Of a DNA stretch of 64,000 bases, positions 45,528 to 59,054 are shown one piece after another; the stretch's first letter is position 1, and every line of letters begins with the position of its first letter. The DNA comes from Micromonospora radicis. Its GTDB lineage: Bacteria > Actinomycetota > Actinomycetes > Mycobacteriales > Micromonosporaceae. The stretch lies in contig NZ_QXEC01000013.1 of NCBI RefSeq assembly GCF_003583405.1, positions 1 through 64,000 of the forward strand. Direction: 5' to 3'. The notes under the pieces are model-generated. The model was given only the letters and a program-made list of their open reading frames with translations. It searched no databases and was not told the origin of the DNA. Both the position numbers and the translations under genes were made by a program.

Positions 45528-46351
45528 ACCTGACCAGTCGCAGCGAACGCGTCAGCGGACGGATCTTCCTGATCGCGCTGGTCGTGGTCACCCTGCTGCC
45601 GTTCCTGAGCATGCTGTCGGCGGCCCTGCAACCCCGCGGCACCGTACCCACCGGCCTGGCCTGGCCGTCGGACCCGCAGTGGGGCAACTTCGCCGACGCC
45701 TTCACCGCCGCCAACATGGGCGCCCTGCTCAAGTCCAGCATGCTGATCGTCGCCGGGGTGGTGCCGATCGGCGTGCTCATCGCGACCATGGCCGGCTTCG
45801 GGCTCGGCCACCTGCGGGTACCCGGCGGACACATCGCCTTCGGGCTGCTGCTGCTCGGCCTGACCCTGCCCTTCGAGGCCGTGGTCACCCCGCTGTACTA
45901 CCAGATGCGGGACCTCGGCCTGCTCAACACCCGGTGGGCGATCATCCTGCCGCTGATCGGCCTCTACATGCCGTTCGCGGTCTTCTGGATGCGGGCCCAC
46001 TTCACCAACGTGCCCCGCGAACTGTCCGAGGCGGCGCGGGTCGACGGCAGCAACACCTGGCAGCTGTTCTGGCGGGTGCACGTACCGCTGGCCCGACCGG
46101 CGATCGCCTCGCTGACCATCCTGCTGTTCCTCTGGACCTGGAACCAGTTCCTGCTGGCCATCGTCATGGTCGACGACGCCACCAAACGGACCATGGCCGG
46201 TGCGCTGGGCGCGTTCCAGGGGCAGTGGGGGACGGACCTGGTGTTGCTCTGCGCCGGCTCGCTGCTCATCCTCACCCCGACCCTCATCGTGTTCATGATC
46301 TTCCAGCGGCAGTTCATCAAGGCCCTGCTCCAGGGCTCCGTGAAGGGATAG
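45524..46351 (+). CDS. Sugar ABC transporter permease, MalG type
   Basis: 275 residues from GTG 45524 preceded by GAGGAGAGAAGG. Six helices; docking loop ELSEAARVDGSNTWQLFWRVHVPLARPA; ending FMIFQRQFIKALLQGSVKG, which is typical for MalG-type subunits. It is the second membrane subunit of the fructoside importer. Confidence 0.93.
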   Translation: MNLTSRSERVSGRIFLIALVVVTLLPFLSMLSAALQPRGTVPTGLAWPSDPQWGNFADAFTAANMGALLKSSMLIVAGVVPIGVLIATMAGFGLGHLRVPGGHIAFGLLLLGLTLPFEAVVTPLYYQMRDLGLLNTRWAIILPLIGLYMPFAVFWMRAHFTNVPRELSEAARVDGSNTWQLFWRVHVPLARPAIASLTILLFLWTWNQFLLAIVMVDDATKRTMAGALGAFQGQWGTDLVLLCAGSLLILTPTLIVFMIFQRQFIKALLQGSVKG

Positions 46352-46355
46352 CGAG

Positions 46356-47504
46356 TTGACCGTCCCGCAGCTTGGCGGACACGCCGACGACGGCTTCGGC
46401 CCGGTCGCCGACGTGTTCCGCGCCAACTTCACCCACCGCGGGGAGGTGGGTGCCGCGGTCGCCGTCTACGTACGCGGCCGCAAGGTCGTCGACCTGCACG
46501 GCGGACTGGCCGACCCCCGGTCCGGTCGACCGTGGACCGCCGACACCCCCGCCGTGGTCTTCTCCGTCACCAAGGGGATCATGGCGATCTGCACCTACCT
46601 GCTGGTGCAGGAGGGCCGCCTCGACCTCGACGCCCCGGTCACCCGCTACTGGCCCGAGTTCGGGCGCAACGGCAAGGCGGACATCCCGGTACGGTGGCTG
46701 CTCACCCACCAGTCCGGCCTGCCGGCGCTGGACAAGCCGTTCACCCGCGAGGAAGTCATCGCCTGGGATCCGGTGATCGAGGCGATCGAGGCGCAGACCC
46801 CGTTGTGGCAGCCCGGCACCGCACACAGCTACCACCCGATCACCTACGGCTGGCTGATCGGCGAGGTGGTCCGCCGGATCACCGGCGAACTGCCCGGCGC
46901 CTACTTCGCCCGGGCCCTCGCCGAGCCCCTCGGCCTGCGTACCTGGATCGGCCTGCCGGCGCGGGAACGGGACGCCGTCGCCTGGATGCTGGCGCCGATC
47001 GGCGATCTCGGCCCGGCCGGCCACCCGGTCGCCGAACGCGGGATCACCATGGGCGGCGCGTTCGCCTTCCCCGCCGACGACGACGGCCTGGTCAGCTTCA
47101 ACGACCCGGCCATCCAGGCGGCCCAGATCCCGGGTGCCGGCGCGGTCAGCACGGCCGAGAGCCTGGCCCGCCTCTACGCCGCCTGCGTCAGCGAGGTCGG
47201 CGGACCCCGGCTGCTCAGCACCGCTTCCGTCGACGACGCGATCACCGTCCGCGCCGCCGGGCAGCAGGTGTACGGGCACCCCGACGTCGGTCACCGGTGG
47301 GGCACCGGTTTCCTCGTGCAGTCGACACCACGGCCGATGGTCGGCGCCCGCAGCTTCGGTCACGACGGCGCGGGCGGGCACCTCGCCTTCGCCGACGACA
47401 CCCACCAGGTCGGCTTCGGGTACGTGGTCAACCAGATGGGCGGCATCGACGACGAGCGGGCCAACCTGCTCAGCGCCGCGGTCCGCCGCTGCCTGGGGGA
47501 GTAA
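46356..47504 (+). CDS. Serine hydrolase of the beta-lactamase/esterase family
   Basis: 382 residues from TTG 46356, four bases after the permease gene and covered by its AAGGGA site. Motifs of class C-type serine hydrolases: S70-V-T-K73 (SxxK), YHPITYGW in place of YxN, and HDGAGG in place of the KTG box. No signal peptide is seen, so it acts in the cytoplasm. Relatives are carboxylesterases (EstB-like) rather than true beta-lactamases. As the last gene of the sugar transporter operon it may remove acyl groups from imported oligosaccharides; this is an inference. Confidence 0.85.
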   Translation: MTVPQLGGHADDGFGPVADVFRANFTHRGEVGAAVAVYVRGRKVVDLHGGLADPRSGRPWTADTPAVVFSVTKGIMAICTYLLVQEGRLDLDAPVTRYWPEFGRNGKADIPVRWLLTHQSGLPALDKPFTREEVIAWDPVIEAIEAQTPLWQPGTAHSYHPITYGWLIGEVVRRITGELPGAYFARALAEPLGLRTWIGLPARERDAVAWMLAPIGDLGPAGHPVAERGITMGGAFAFPADDDGLVSFNDPAIQAAQIPGAGAVSTAESLARLYAACVSEVGGPRLLSTASVDDAITVRAAGQQVYGHPDVGHRWGTGFLVQSTPRPMVGARSFGHDGAGGHLAFADDTHQVGFGYVVNQMGGIDDERANLLSAAVRRCLGE

Positions 47505-47519
47505 CGGCCTTCTCCGCCG

Positions 47520-47571
47520 CCGGTCCCCCGGTGTCCGCGCCACCGTGTCGGCGCGGACACCGGGGGACCGG
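47520..47571. terminator. Long perfect hairpin terminator
   Basis: A perfect 22-bp inverted repeat (47520-47541 and 47550-47571) with an eight-base loop, 16 bp after the serine hydrolase gene. Symmetric, GC-rich and without a U-tract, it probably ends the sugar operon. The converging minus-strand gene ends more than 200 bp further on. Confidence 0.85.
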
Positions 47572-47781
47572 CGTCCGGCGCCTAACCGACCTGGCCCAGC
47601 GCCGCGACGGACTGCCCCCCGGGACAACGACTCCGCGATCTCGCCGCGCCGACGAAGCGCGGCACGCCACCCCACCACCTCGGCGTCGATGCTCCCGCCG
47701 CCGCCACGTCACCGCCGACACGCCAACCGGCGACAGCAATGGGCGGGATCATCGGGCCGGTCGCGGCGCGGCGGTGCGAGG

Positions 47782-48126
47782 TCAGCCGGTCAGGCGTACG
47801 GTGACGGTCACCCGTCCCCGGTCGTCGCGACGGGCGACGGCGTGCCCGGCCCGGTCGACGCCGTCGAGTTGCACCGTGATCGGGCCGCCCTCGTCGAGGA
47901 AGTTCCGCCACCAGTTCTTCGCGTCGGGCATCGCCACCCTGATCGTGACGGTGTCGCCGGTGCGCCGGAACGAGACCGGGGTGCTGAAGGTCCGGCCGGA
48001 GCGGCGCCCGGCGTACGTGATCACGGTCAGGTTCCGGCTGAGCAGGGGACCCAGACCGGGCGAGGAGCGCAGTGCCATGACGGTCGAGTTGACCCGTTCG
48101 ACGACTCGCCTGGTCCCCGTTCGCAT
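47782..48126 (-). CDS. Deazaflavin (F420)-dependent nitroreductase family protein
   Basis: 114 residues of the small split-barrel DDN-type family: an N-terminal helix, then LTVITYAGRRSGRTFSTPVSF, TVTIRVAMPDAKNWWRNFLDEG and strands to the end. LTYxGRKSGxxxxTPV and KNWWRNL are the family marks. Members bind F420 and reduce quinones or nitro compounds. The start is taken at ATG 48126, though the frame is open for some codons upstream (GTG alternatives nearby). It stands alone between two hairpin-free gaps. Confidence 0.75.
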   Translation of the reverse strand: MRTGTRRVVERVNSTVMALRSSPGLGPLLSRNLTVITYAGRRSGRTFSTPVSFRRTGDTVTIRVAMPDAKNWWRNFLDEGGPITVQLDGVDRAGHAVARRDDRGRVTVTVRLTG

Positions 48127-48401
48127 CCTTGCCACCACTGCCTCCACGCCCGACGGAAACGGTTGCCGGCGAAGGTAACACGCTGATCGGAAGAGCGACC
48201 GGGGCGCGTGCGCCGGCCCGATCCCTCGTCGGCCCGTGCGGTTTGCGGAGTTTCCGCTGGCCGGAGCCGGCCGTCGGGCCACGTGTGGCGCGACGGCCGG
48301 CTGGCTACCGCGCCATCGGAGGCGGCCGGGCGGCAAGATCAGGCAAGAACTCGCCCGTTCTGGGCAACGCCGCCCGGCCCGGTGGGGCACGCGAGGCGAG
48401 T

Positions 48402-48863
48402 TCAGTCCAGGCAGAACTCGTTGCCCTCCGGGTCGGTGAGCACGATGAAGCCGGCGCTGAACGGCGGTTCGGGTTCGAAGCGGCGTACCCGGGTGGCGCC
48501 GAGTGCGACCAGCCGGTCGCACTCGGCCTCCAGCGCGGCCATCCGCTCGTCGCCGTGCAGGCCGGGCGCGACGCGCAGGTCGAGGTGGACCCGGTTCTTG
48601 GCGACCTTGTCCTCCGGCACCTGCTGGAAGAACAGCCGGGGGCCGTGCCCTTCCGGATCCTCGATGGCCGAACGGGAGTTGCGCTCCTCGGGCGGCACCC
48701 CGATCCGGGCGAGGAAGTCGTCCCACGCGGCCAGCGGGTCGGCGCCGTCGGCCAGGTCGACGCCGGGGGGAGCGGGGTGGACGTAGCCGAGCGCCGCCCG
48801 CCAGAAGGACGACAGCGCGGCCGGATCGTGGGCGTCGAAGGTGACCTGGAACTGACGACTCAT
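48402..48863 (-). CDS. VOC-superfamily (glyoxalase-like) protein
   Basis: 153 residues: two glyoxalase-like half modules, beginning FQVTFDAHDPAALSSFWRAALGY and ending GFIVLTDPEGNEFCLD. RVHLDLRVAPGLHGDERMAALEAECDRLVALGATRVR is the typical second-module start. The His and Glu ligands of a metal site (HLDL and NEFC) are present. Function is not assignable; such proteins range from resistance proteins to dioxygenases. Confidence 0.83.
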   Translation of the reverse strand: MSRQFQVTFDAHDPAALSSFWRAALGYVHPAPPGVDLADGADPLAAWDDFLARIGVPPEERNSRSAIEDPEGHGPRLFFQQVPEDKVAKNRVHLDLRVAPGLHGDERMAALEAECDRLVALGATRVRRFEPEPPFSAGFIVLTDPEGNEFCLD

Positions 48864-49003
48864 GCCGCCCACCCTGCCACGTTCGGTCCCGGACGTGCGG
48901 CGTACGCGCGGATGAGCCGGGCAGTCATCAGACCAAGCCGTCGCCTCCGTACGCGGTCCGTGGGCTTGATGCGGGTTGATGTCCGGCACGTTGCATCGAG
49001 GCG

Positions 49004-52892
<3,889 letters not shown>

Positions 52893-52900
52893 GAACCCGT

Positions 52901-52931
52901 CCGCCCGGCGGGTCCAGTACCCGCCGGGCGG
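52901..52931. terminator. Hairpin after the GH2 gene
   Basis: A perfect 13-bp stem (CCGCCCGGCGGGT at 52901-52913, complement at 52919-52931) with a five-base loop starts nine bases after the GH2 stop. It is a good candidate terminator. Confidence 0.8.
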
Positions 52932-52960
52932 CGCCGGTGACCGGCGTGCCGACAGGCCGG

Positions 52961-52989
52961 AGCCCCGACCGGGCGGACCGGTCGGGGCT
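52961..52989. terminator. Hairpin between convergent genes
   Basis: Perfect 10-bp stem AGCCCCGACC/GGTCGGGGCT with a nine-base loop, 27 bp beyond the stop of the minus-strand hydrolase gene. It is likely the terminator for that gene. Confidence 0.7.
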
Positions 52990-53015
52990 GCGGCGGTGCC
53001 GGTTCGCGCTGCCGG

Positions 53016-54326
53016 TCAGCTCTTGCGCTGGGCCAGCAGCCACTGCAGGATGCTGCGGTCCTCGTACGTCGGACCGTAGGCGGCGTGGTAGTCCGGCAGC
53101 GAGAACGCCTCGTTGCCGTACTCGGTGTAGCGCAGCAGCTCGGCGATCTGCTGCGGCGTCTTGCCCTGCGCCTCGTACGCCGAGCGCAGCGCCGTGTTGG
53201 AGCCGCGGGCCAGCGAGATGTTGAGCAGGTGGTCGTTGACGCCGTGGGTGATCCACAGCGGCACCTCGCCGGCCGCGATGGCCGTGGCCTGGCTCGCGCT
53301 GATCTGGAAGCCACCGGTGACCAGACCGGCGGTGAACAGGTCGGGGCGCTTGGCGAACGCCTCCCACAGCAGCCGGGAGCCGTACGAGACGGTGGTGGCG
53401 TACACCCGCTTGGTGTCCACCGCGAAGTCCTTGCTGAACTGCTCGACCAGCTTGATCAGCAGGTCACCCTCGGCGGGCAGGCCGACCCGCTGGTTCTGCG
53501 GTGCCAGCACGATGACGTCCTCGTTGCTGCCGGTCCAGCTGGACTGCAACCAGGCGGTCGCCGGGATGTCGGCCGCGATCTGCACGCCCAGGTTGTCGCC
53601 GTCCCAGCCCATGCCGTGACCGGGCAGGACCACCATCAGCGGGTACTTCTTGCCGGGCTGGTAGTTCTTCGGCAGGTTGTAGTGGTACGGCAGCACCATG
53701 CCGGCGTTGAGGTACGAGCCGTACTTGAAGTCGTCGACGAGCAGGTTGACCGGCTTCTCGGTGACCGTACGCGAGACCTTCGGCGTCGCCTTGGCCAGCA
53801 CCGGGCCGTTGCCCTTGCCCTTGCCGGGCTGGGCGTGCACGTCCTTGCGCTGCACCACTCGGGTCGGCAGGTCGGTGTTCACCTTGACGTGGCAGAGGAA
53901 GGTCGGGCACTTGGAGAGGATGACCGTCCAGCCGAGGTTCTCGTTCGGGTCCAGCTCGACGATGACGTACCGGCCGGGCACCGAACGCCGGTCGGCCCGG
54001 GGGGTCGGCGCGCTGTTGGTGTAGGTGTGGGTCACCTTCCGCTGCGCCAGCTTGGGCAGGTCCTCGATCGGGTTGAACCGGAAGTTGTACGTGGTGTCGG
54101 AGACCGCGAAGGTCGAGTTGTCCAGGGTGCGGGGGTTGACCGTCTGCGGGTACTCCACGGCGACCGCGGAGACCTTCTGGCCGTAGGTGTAGACGGTGGT
54201 GATCGGGGTGATGCTGCTGATGCCGCCGCCGCTGCCGTGCCGGTCGCTCGCCGCGGCGTAGGCCGTGCCGGACATGCCGATCGCCAGTGCCGCGGCGACG
54301 GCGATCAGCGTCCTTCGCAGTCTCAT
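53016..54326 (-). CDS. Secreted alpha/beta hydrolase (PHB depolymerase / peptidase-like esterase)
   Basis: 436 residues with a Sec signal (RRTLIAVAAALAIGMSGTAYA). An N-terminal Ig-like domain (about 35-165) resembles those before predicted peptidases and esterases. The hydrolase domain (about 195-436) has PLMVVLPGHGMGWDGDN (oxyanion loop), a nucleophile S314 in TVSYGS rather than GxSxG, an acid near THGVNDHLLN and a histidine in LPDYHAAYGP. GGAGG precedes ATG 54326. Its promoter carries the same operator as the fructoside importer, so it serves the same nutrient response, perhaps by removing ester groups from plant carbohydrate. Confidence 0.82.
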   Translation of the reverse strand: MRLRRTLIAVAAALAIGMSGTAYAAASDRHGSGGGISSITPITTVYTYGQKVSAVAVEYPQTVNPRTLDNSTFAVSDTTYNFRFNPIEDLPKLAQRKVTHTYTNSAPTPRADRRSVPGRYVIVELDPNENLGWTVILSKCPTFLCHVKVNTDLPTRVVQRKDVHAQPGKGKGNGPVLAKATPKVSRTVTEKPVNLLVDDFKYGSYLNAGMVLPYHYNLPKNYQPGKKYPLMVVLPGHGMGWDGDNLGVQIAADIPATAWLQSSWTGSNEDVIVLAPQNQRVGLPAEGDLLIKLVEQFSKDFAVDTKRVYATTVSYGSRLLWEAFAKRPDLFTAGLVTGGFQISASQATAIAAGEVPLWITHGVNDHLLNISLARGSNTALRSAYEAQGKTPQQIAELLRYTEYGNEAFSLPDYHAAYGPTYEDRSILQWLLAQRKS

Positions 54327-54412
54327 CGGTCCTCCTTGTGGCGCGTCCGTCCGGCTCGTCCTCCCTGGGGCGCGTGCCCCCGCAGCGGTTCGAGGGTGTC
54401 GGGCGAGACGGT

Positions 54413-54461
54413 CGCTAAACTGATTTAGCAGAGCATCTTCCTCCGGCGCTCGCGCTGTCAA
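54413..54461 (-). promoter_or_regulatory. Promoter and LacI operator of the secreted hydrolase
   Basis: On the minus strand: TTGACA (complement of 54456-54461), 18-base spacer, GATGCT (54432-54437), then GCTAAATCAGTTTAGCG (complement of 54413-54429). The operator and its flanks equal those at 43001-43023 over 23 bases. This is the same promoter-operator design as the ABC operon. Confidence 0.8.
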
Positions 54462-54777
54462 GAGCAGCTCGGTAATGCGCCGGAAACGTCGGGTTCACGC
54501 ATGTCGTAGGCCCGTCCCGGGTGCCGCACCCCGCCGGATCGAGGCGTCGAATCCGTGTCGAATCGGCGCCGTCGTCGCTCGTCGCGGTCGCCGGGGAGCA
54601 CTCCGTGTGGACCGTCGTCTGTGGCGTATCATCGCCCCTCGATGGGTGTCCCGGAACCGACTCGTCGCGTTCGCTGCCCTCGCCTCGGTGTGATGGCCCT
54701 GACCTGCGGCAACCTGGCCGATCGGGGGAACGTTTCGTTCGTTACGAGACCGTGACCGCTGGATTTCCAACCAGGTG

Positions 54778-54809
54778 TTGACCTAGCCAATGTGAGCGCT
54801 AACACTTGG
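54778..54809 (+). promoter_or_regulatory. Promoter with arabinose-type LacI operator before chvE
   Basis: TTGACC (54778-54783), a 16-base spacer and TAACAC (54800-54805) make the promoter. The palindrome TGTGAGCGCTAACACT (54791-54806) covers the -10 box, flanked by CCAA and TTGG. It differs by one base from the site at 61408. The 541-bp gap 54327-54867 shows nothing else beyond the operator at 54413. Confidence 0.75.
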
Positions 54810-54867
54810 CCTCCAAGTGCGACCCGCGCAGCCGTCCGACGGCGCGAGTTCCAGATTGGGGAAGCCA

Positions 54868-55998
54868 GTGAGCAAGAGAGTCCTGGCCGCTCTCGGTAGC
54901 GCCGTCCTGGCGCTGAGCATGGTGGCCTGTAGTGGTGACGGCGCCGGCAGCGGCGGTAACGACAGTGACAAACCCGCCGACCTGACCATCGGCGTCTCGA
55001 TGCCGACGCAGACCTCCGAGCGGTGGATCGCCGACGGCAACTCGGTGAAGGAGAAGCTGGAGGCCAAGGGCTACAAGGTCGACCTCCAGTACGCCGGCGA
55101 CGACATCCCCACCCAGTCGCAGCAGGTCGACCAGATGATCCTGCGCGGTGCCGACGTGCTCATCATCGCGGCGATCGACGGCACCGCGCTCAGCGGGCAG
55201 CTGCAGGCGGCGGCCGACGCCAAGATCCCGGTCATCGCCTACGACCGGCTCATCCGGGACAGCCCGAACGTCGACTTCTACGTCAGCTTCGACAACTACA
55301 AGGTCGGCGTCGCCCAGGCCACCGCCCTGCTGATCGGTCTCGGTCTGCAGAACAAGGACGGCTCGAAGGGCGACGCGACCGGGCCGTTCGACATCGAACT
55401 GTTCGCCGGCTCGCTCGACGACAACAACGCCCACTTCTTCTTCAACGGCGCGATGGACACCCTCAAGCCGTTCCTCGACGCCGGCACGCTGAAGGTCAAG
55501 TCCGGGCAGACCAAGATCGAGCAGGTGGCGATCCTGCGCTGGCAGCAGGAGGCCGCGCAGAAGCGGATGGAAGACCTGCTGACGTCGAGCTACAGCGGCA
55601 ACAGCAAGGTCGACGGCGTCCTCTCGCCGTACGACGGTCTGTCCCGCGGCATCATCACCGCCCTGCAGAACGCCGGCTACCGCAACGACATGCCGGTGGT
55701 GACCGGGCAGGACGCCGAGATCGCCTCGGTCAAGCTGATCAACGACGGGGTGCAGAACTCCACCATCTTCAAGGACACCCGGCTGCTGGCCGAGCAGGCC
55801 GTCATCGCCGGTGAGTCCTTCCTCCAGGAGAAGGCGCCGGAGGCCAACGACACCGAGACCTACAACAACGGGGTCAAGGTCGTCCCGTCGTACCTGCTGC
55901 CGGTGCAGACCGTCTTCAAGGACGACATCAAGCCGATCCTGATCGACTCGGGTTACTTCACCGACGCGGAGGTCGCCGCCGGCCAGGCCAAGGGCTGA
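54868..55998 (+). CDS. chvE: ChvE-type multiple sugar-binding lipoprotein
   Basis: 376 residues from GTG 54868 (GGGGAA upstream); lipobox LSMVACSGDG. Family motifs of ChvE: IGVSMPTQTSERWIADG, YAGDDIPTQSQQVDQMI, IPVIAYDRLI, GQDAEIASVKLINDGVQNSTIFKDTRLLAEQA. ChvE proteins bind L-arabinose, galactose, glucose and similar monosaccharides. The operator shared with araB points to L-arabinose. It is followed by a hairpin and then the ATPase and permease genes of the same system. Confidence 0.92.
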   Translation: MSKRVLAALGSAVLALSMVACSGDGAGSGGNDSDKPADLTIGVSMPTQTSERWIADGNSVKEKLEAKGYKVDLQYAGDDIPTQSQQVDQMILRGADVLIIAAIDGTALSGQLQAAADAKIPVIAYDRLIRDSPNVDFYVSFDNYKVGVAQATALLIGLGLQNKDGSKGDATGPFDIELFAGSLDDNNAHFFFNGAMDTLKPFLDAGTLKVKSGQTKIEQVAILRWQQEAAQKRMEDLLTSSYSGNSKVDGVLSPYDGLSRGIITALQNAGYRNDMPVVTGQDAEIASVKLINDGVQNSTIFKDTRLLAEQAVIAGESFLQEKAPEANDTETYNNGVKVVPSYLLPVQTVFKDDIKPILIDSGYFTDAEVAAGQAKG

Positions 55999-56005
55999 CG
56001 GTGAC

Positions 56006-56046
56006 AATCCGGGCTCGGCGGCGGTGCCCGCCGCCGAGCCCGGATT
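56006..56046 (+). promoter_or_regulatory. Intercistronic hairpin between chvE and mmsA
   Basis: A perfect 18-bp stem (56006-56023 and 56029-56046) with a five-base loop begins seven bases after chvE. Such structures between a binding-protein gene and its transporter genes usually protect the upstream message and reduce read-through. That yields more binding protein than channel. It could also be a partial terminator. Confidence 0.75.
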
Positions 56047-56096
56047 CCGTTGACTGACCACCTTGCCCCACCCGATCTAGACGCAGGACGGTGATC

Positions 56097-57631
<1,535 letters not shown>

Positions 57632-57635
<4 letters not shown>

Positions 57636-58879
57636 CCAGCACCAAGCCCTCCTCGGCGGAGAAGTCGACCGAGAGCGCTCCCGCCGCCGCACTGCACGCC
57701 GGCACCAGCGACCCCCGTACGCTGATCCTGAACAACCTGCGACAGAGTGGCATCTTCGTCGCCCTCGTCGTCATCGTCGCGCTCTTCGCCTTCCTGACCG
57801 ACGGCCTCTCGCTGAGCCCGGGCAACATCACCAACATCGTCCTGCAGTACTCGTACATCCTGGTGCTCGCCATCGGCATGGTCATCGTGATCATCGGTGG
57901 CCACATCGACCTGTCGGTCGGCTCGGTGGTGGCGCTGACCGGCGCGGTCTCCGCGGTGGTCGTCATCCGACAGGGCCAGCCCTGGTGGGTCGGCGTGCTG
58001 GCCGCGTTGGCCGTCGGGCTGGCGGTCGGCGCCTGGCACGGCTTCTGGGTGGCGTACGTCGGCATTCCCGCCTTCATCGTGACCCTGGCCGGCATGCTGC
58101 TGTTCCGTGGTCTCACCCTCCGGGTACTGGACAACATCTCGCTGTCGCCGTTCCCGACCGAGTACAACCAGATCGCCGCCGGGTTCCTCAACGGACTGCT
58201 GGGCGGCGACGGCTTCGACGCCTTCACCCTGCTCATCGGCGGCATCGCGGTGGCCGGCTACGTGGTGAGCTGCTTCCGTACCCGGGTGGCCCGGATCCGC
58301 TACCAGCAGCCCGTCGAGTCGTTCGTGCTGTTCGTCGCGCGGATGGCCCTGGTCGGCGGGGTGGTCATGTGGTTCGCCTGGCAGCTGGCCCACGCCCGCG
58401 GCCTGCCCATCGTGCTGATCATCCTCGCCGCGCTGGTGCTGGTGTACGGCCTGCTCACCCGCCGTACCGTGTTCGGCCGGCAGGTCTACGCGATCGGCGG
58501 CAACCTCTCCGCGGCGATGCTGTCCGGCGTGAAGGTCCGTACCGTCAACTTCTGGATCTTCGTCAACATGGGCTTCCTGTCCGCCGTGGCCGGCATCATC
58601 TTCTCCTCCCGCTCCAACGGTGCCCAGCCCGCGGCCGGCAACATGTTCGAACTCGACGCGATCGCCGCGGCGTTCATCGGCGGCGCGGCCGTCACGGGCG
58701 GCGTCGGGACGGTCGTCGGCGCCATGGTCGGTGGCCTCATCATGGCCGTGATGAGCAACGGTATGCAGATCATGGGCGTCGACCAGTCGATGCAGTCCGT
58801 GGTCAAGGGCCTGGTCCTGCTGGTCGCCGTGGCCTTCGACGTCTACAACAAACGCCGCGCCGCCGGGGCCTCCCGCTAA
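57632..58879 (+). CDS. mmsB: Sugar ABC transporter permease, MmsB/GguB type
   Basis: 415 residues with about ten hydrophobic helices and the family stretch [24 protein letters not shown], then [19 protein letters not shown]. The docking region is [37 protein letters not shown], followed by [19 protein letters not shown]. At over 400 residues it matches the long MmsB/GguB form rather than the 320-residue RbsC form. ATGA overlap with mmsA. Confidence 0.93.
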
Positions 58880-58928
58880 ACCCCCTTCCCCCGCACCCCT
58901 TCCCCCGCCTCCGCCCCTCCACCCCCTC

Positions 58929-58996
58929 GATCTTGCACTCGTGGTCGCCGTTTCGTCCGGCATGGCGGCACTTGCCGGGACAGCAAGTGCAAGATC
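58929..58996. repeat. Inverted GATCTTGCACT element between convergent genes
   Basis: GATCTTGCACT (58929-58939) is repeated inverted at 58986-58996 around a 46-base spacer with internal symmetry. From memory, similar GATCTTGCA-flanked intergenic elements are common between convergent genes in Micromonospora genomes. It could be a bidirectional terminator or a small dispersed repeat. Confidence 0.6.
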
Positions 58997-59054
58997 AGCG
59001 GGTCGGGCTGGGGTGGGGGCATCGGGGGAGGGGGAAGAGGGGTGGGGGGTGGGT

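Noticed and set aside
46356-47504. Antibiotic beta-lactamase
   Set aside because: Although it has SxxK, there is no signal peptide, the KTG and YxN boxes are replaced, and it sits in a sugar-import operon; esterase-type function is more likely.
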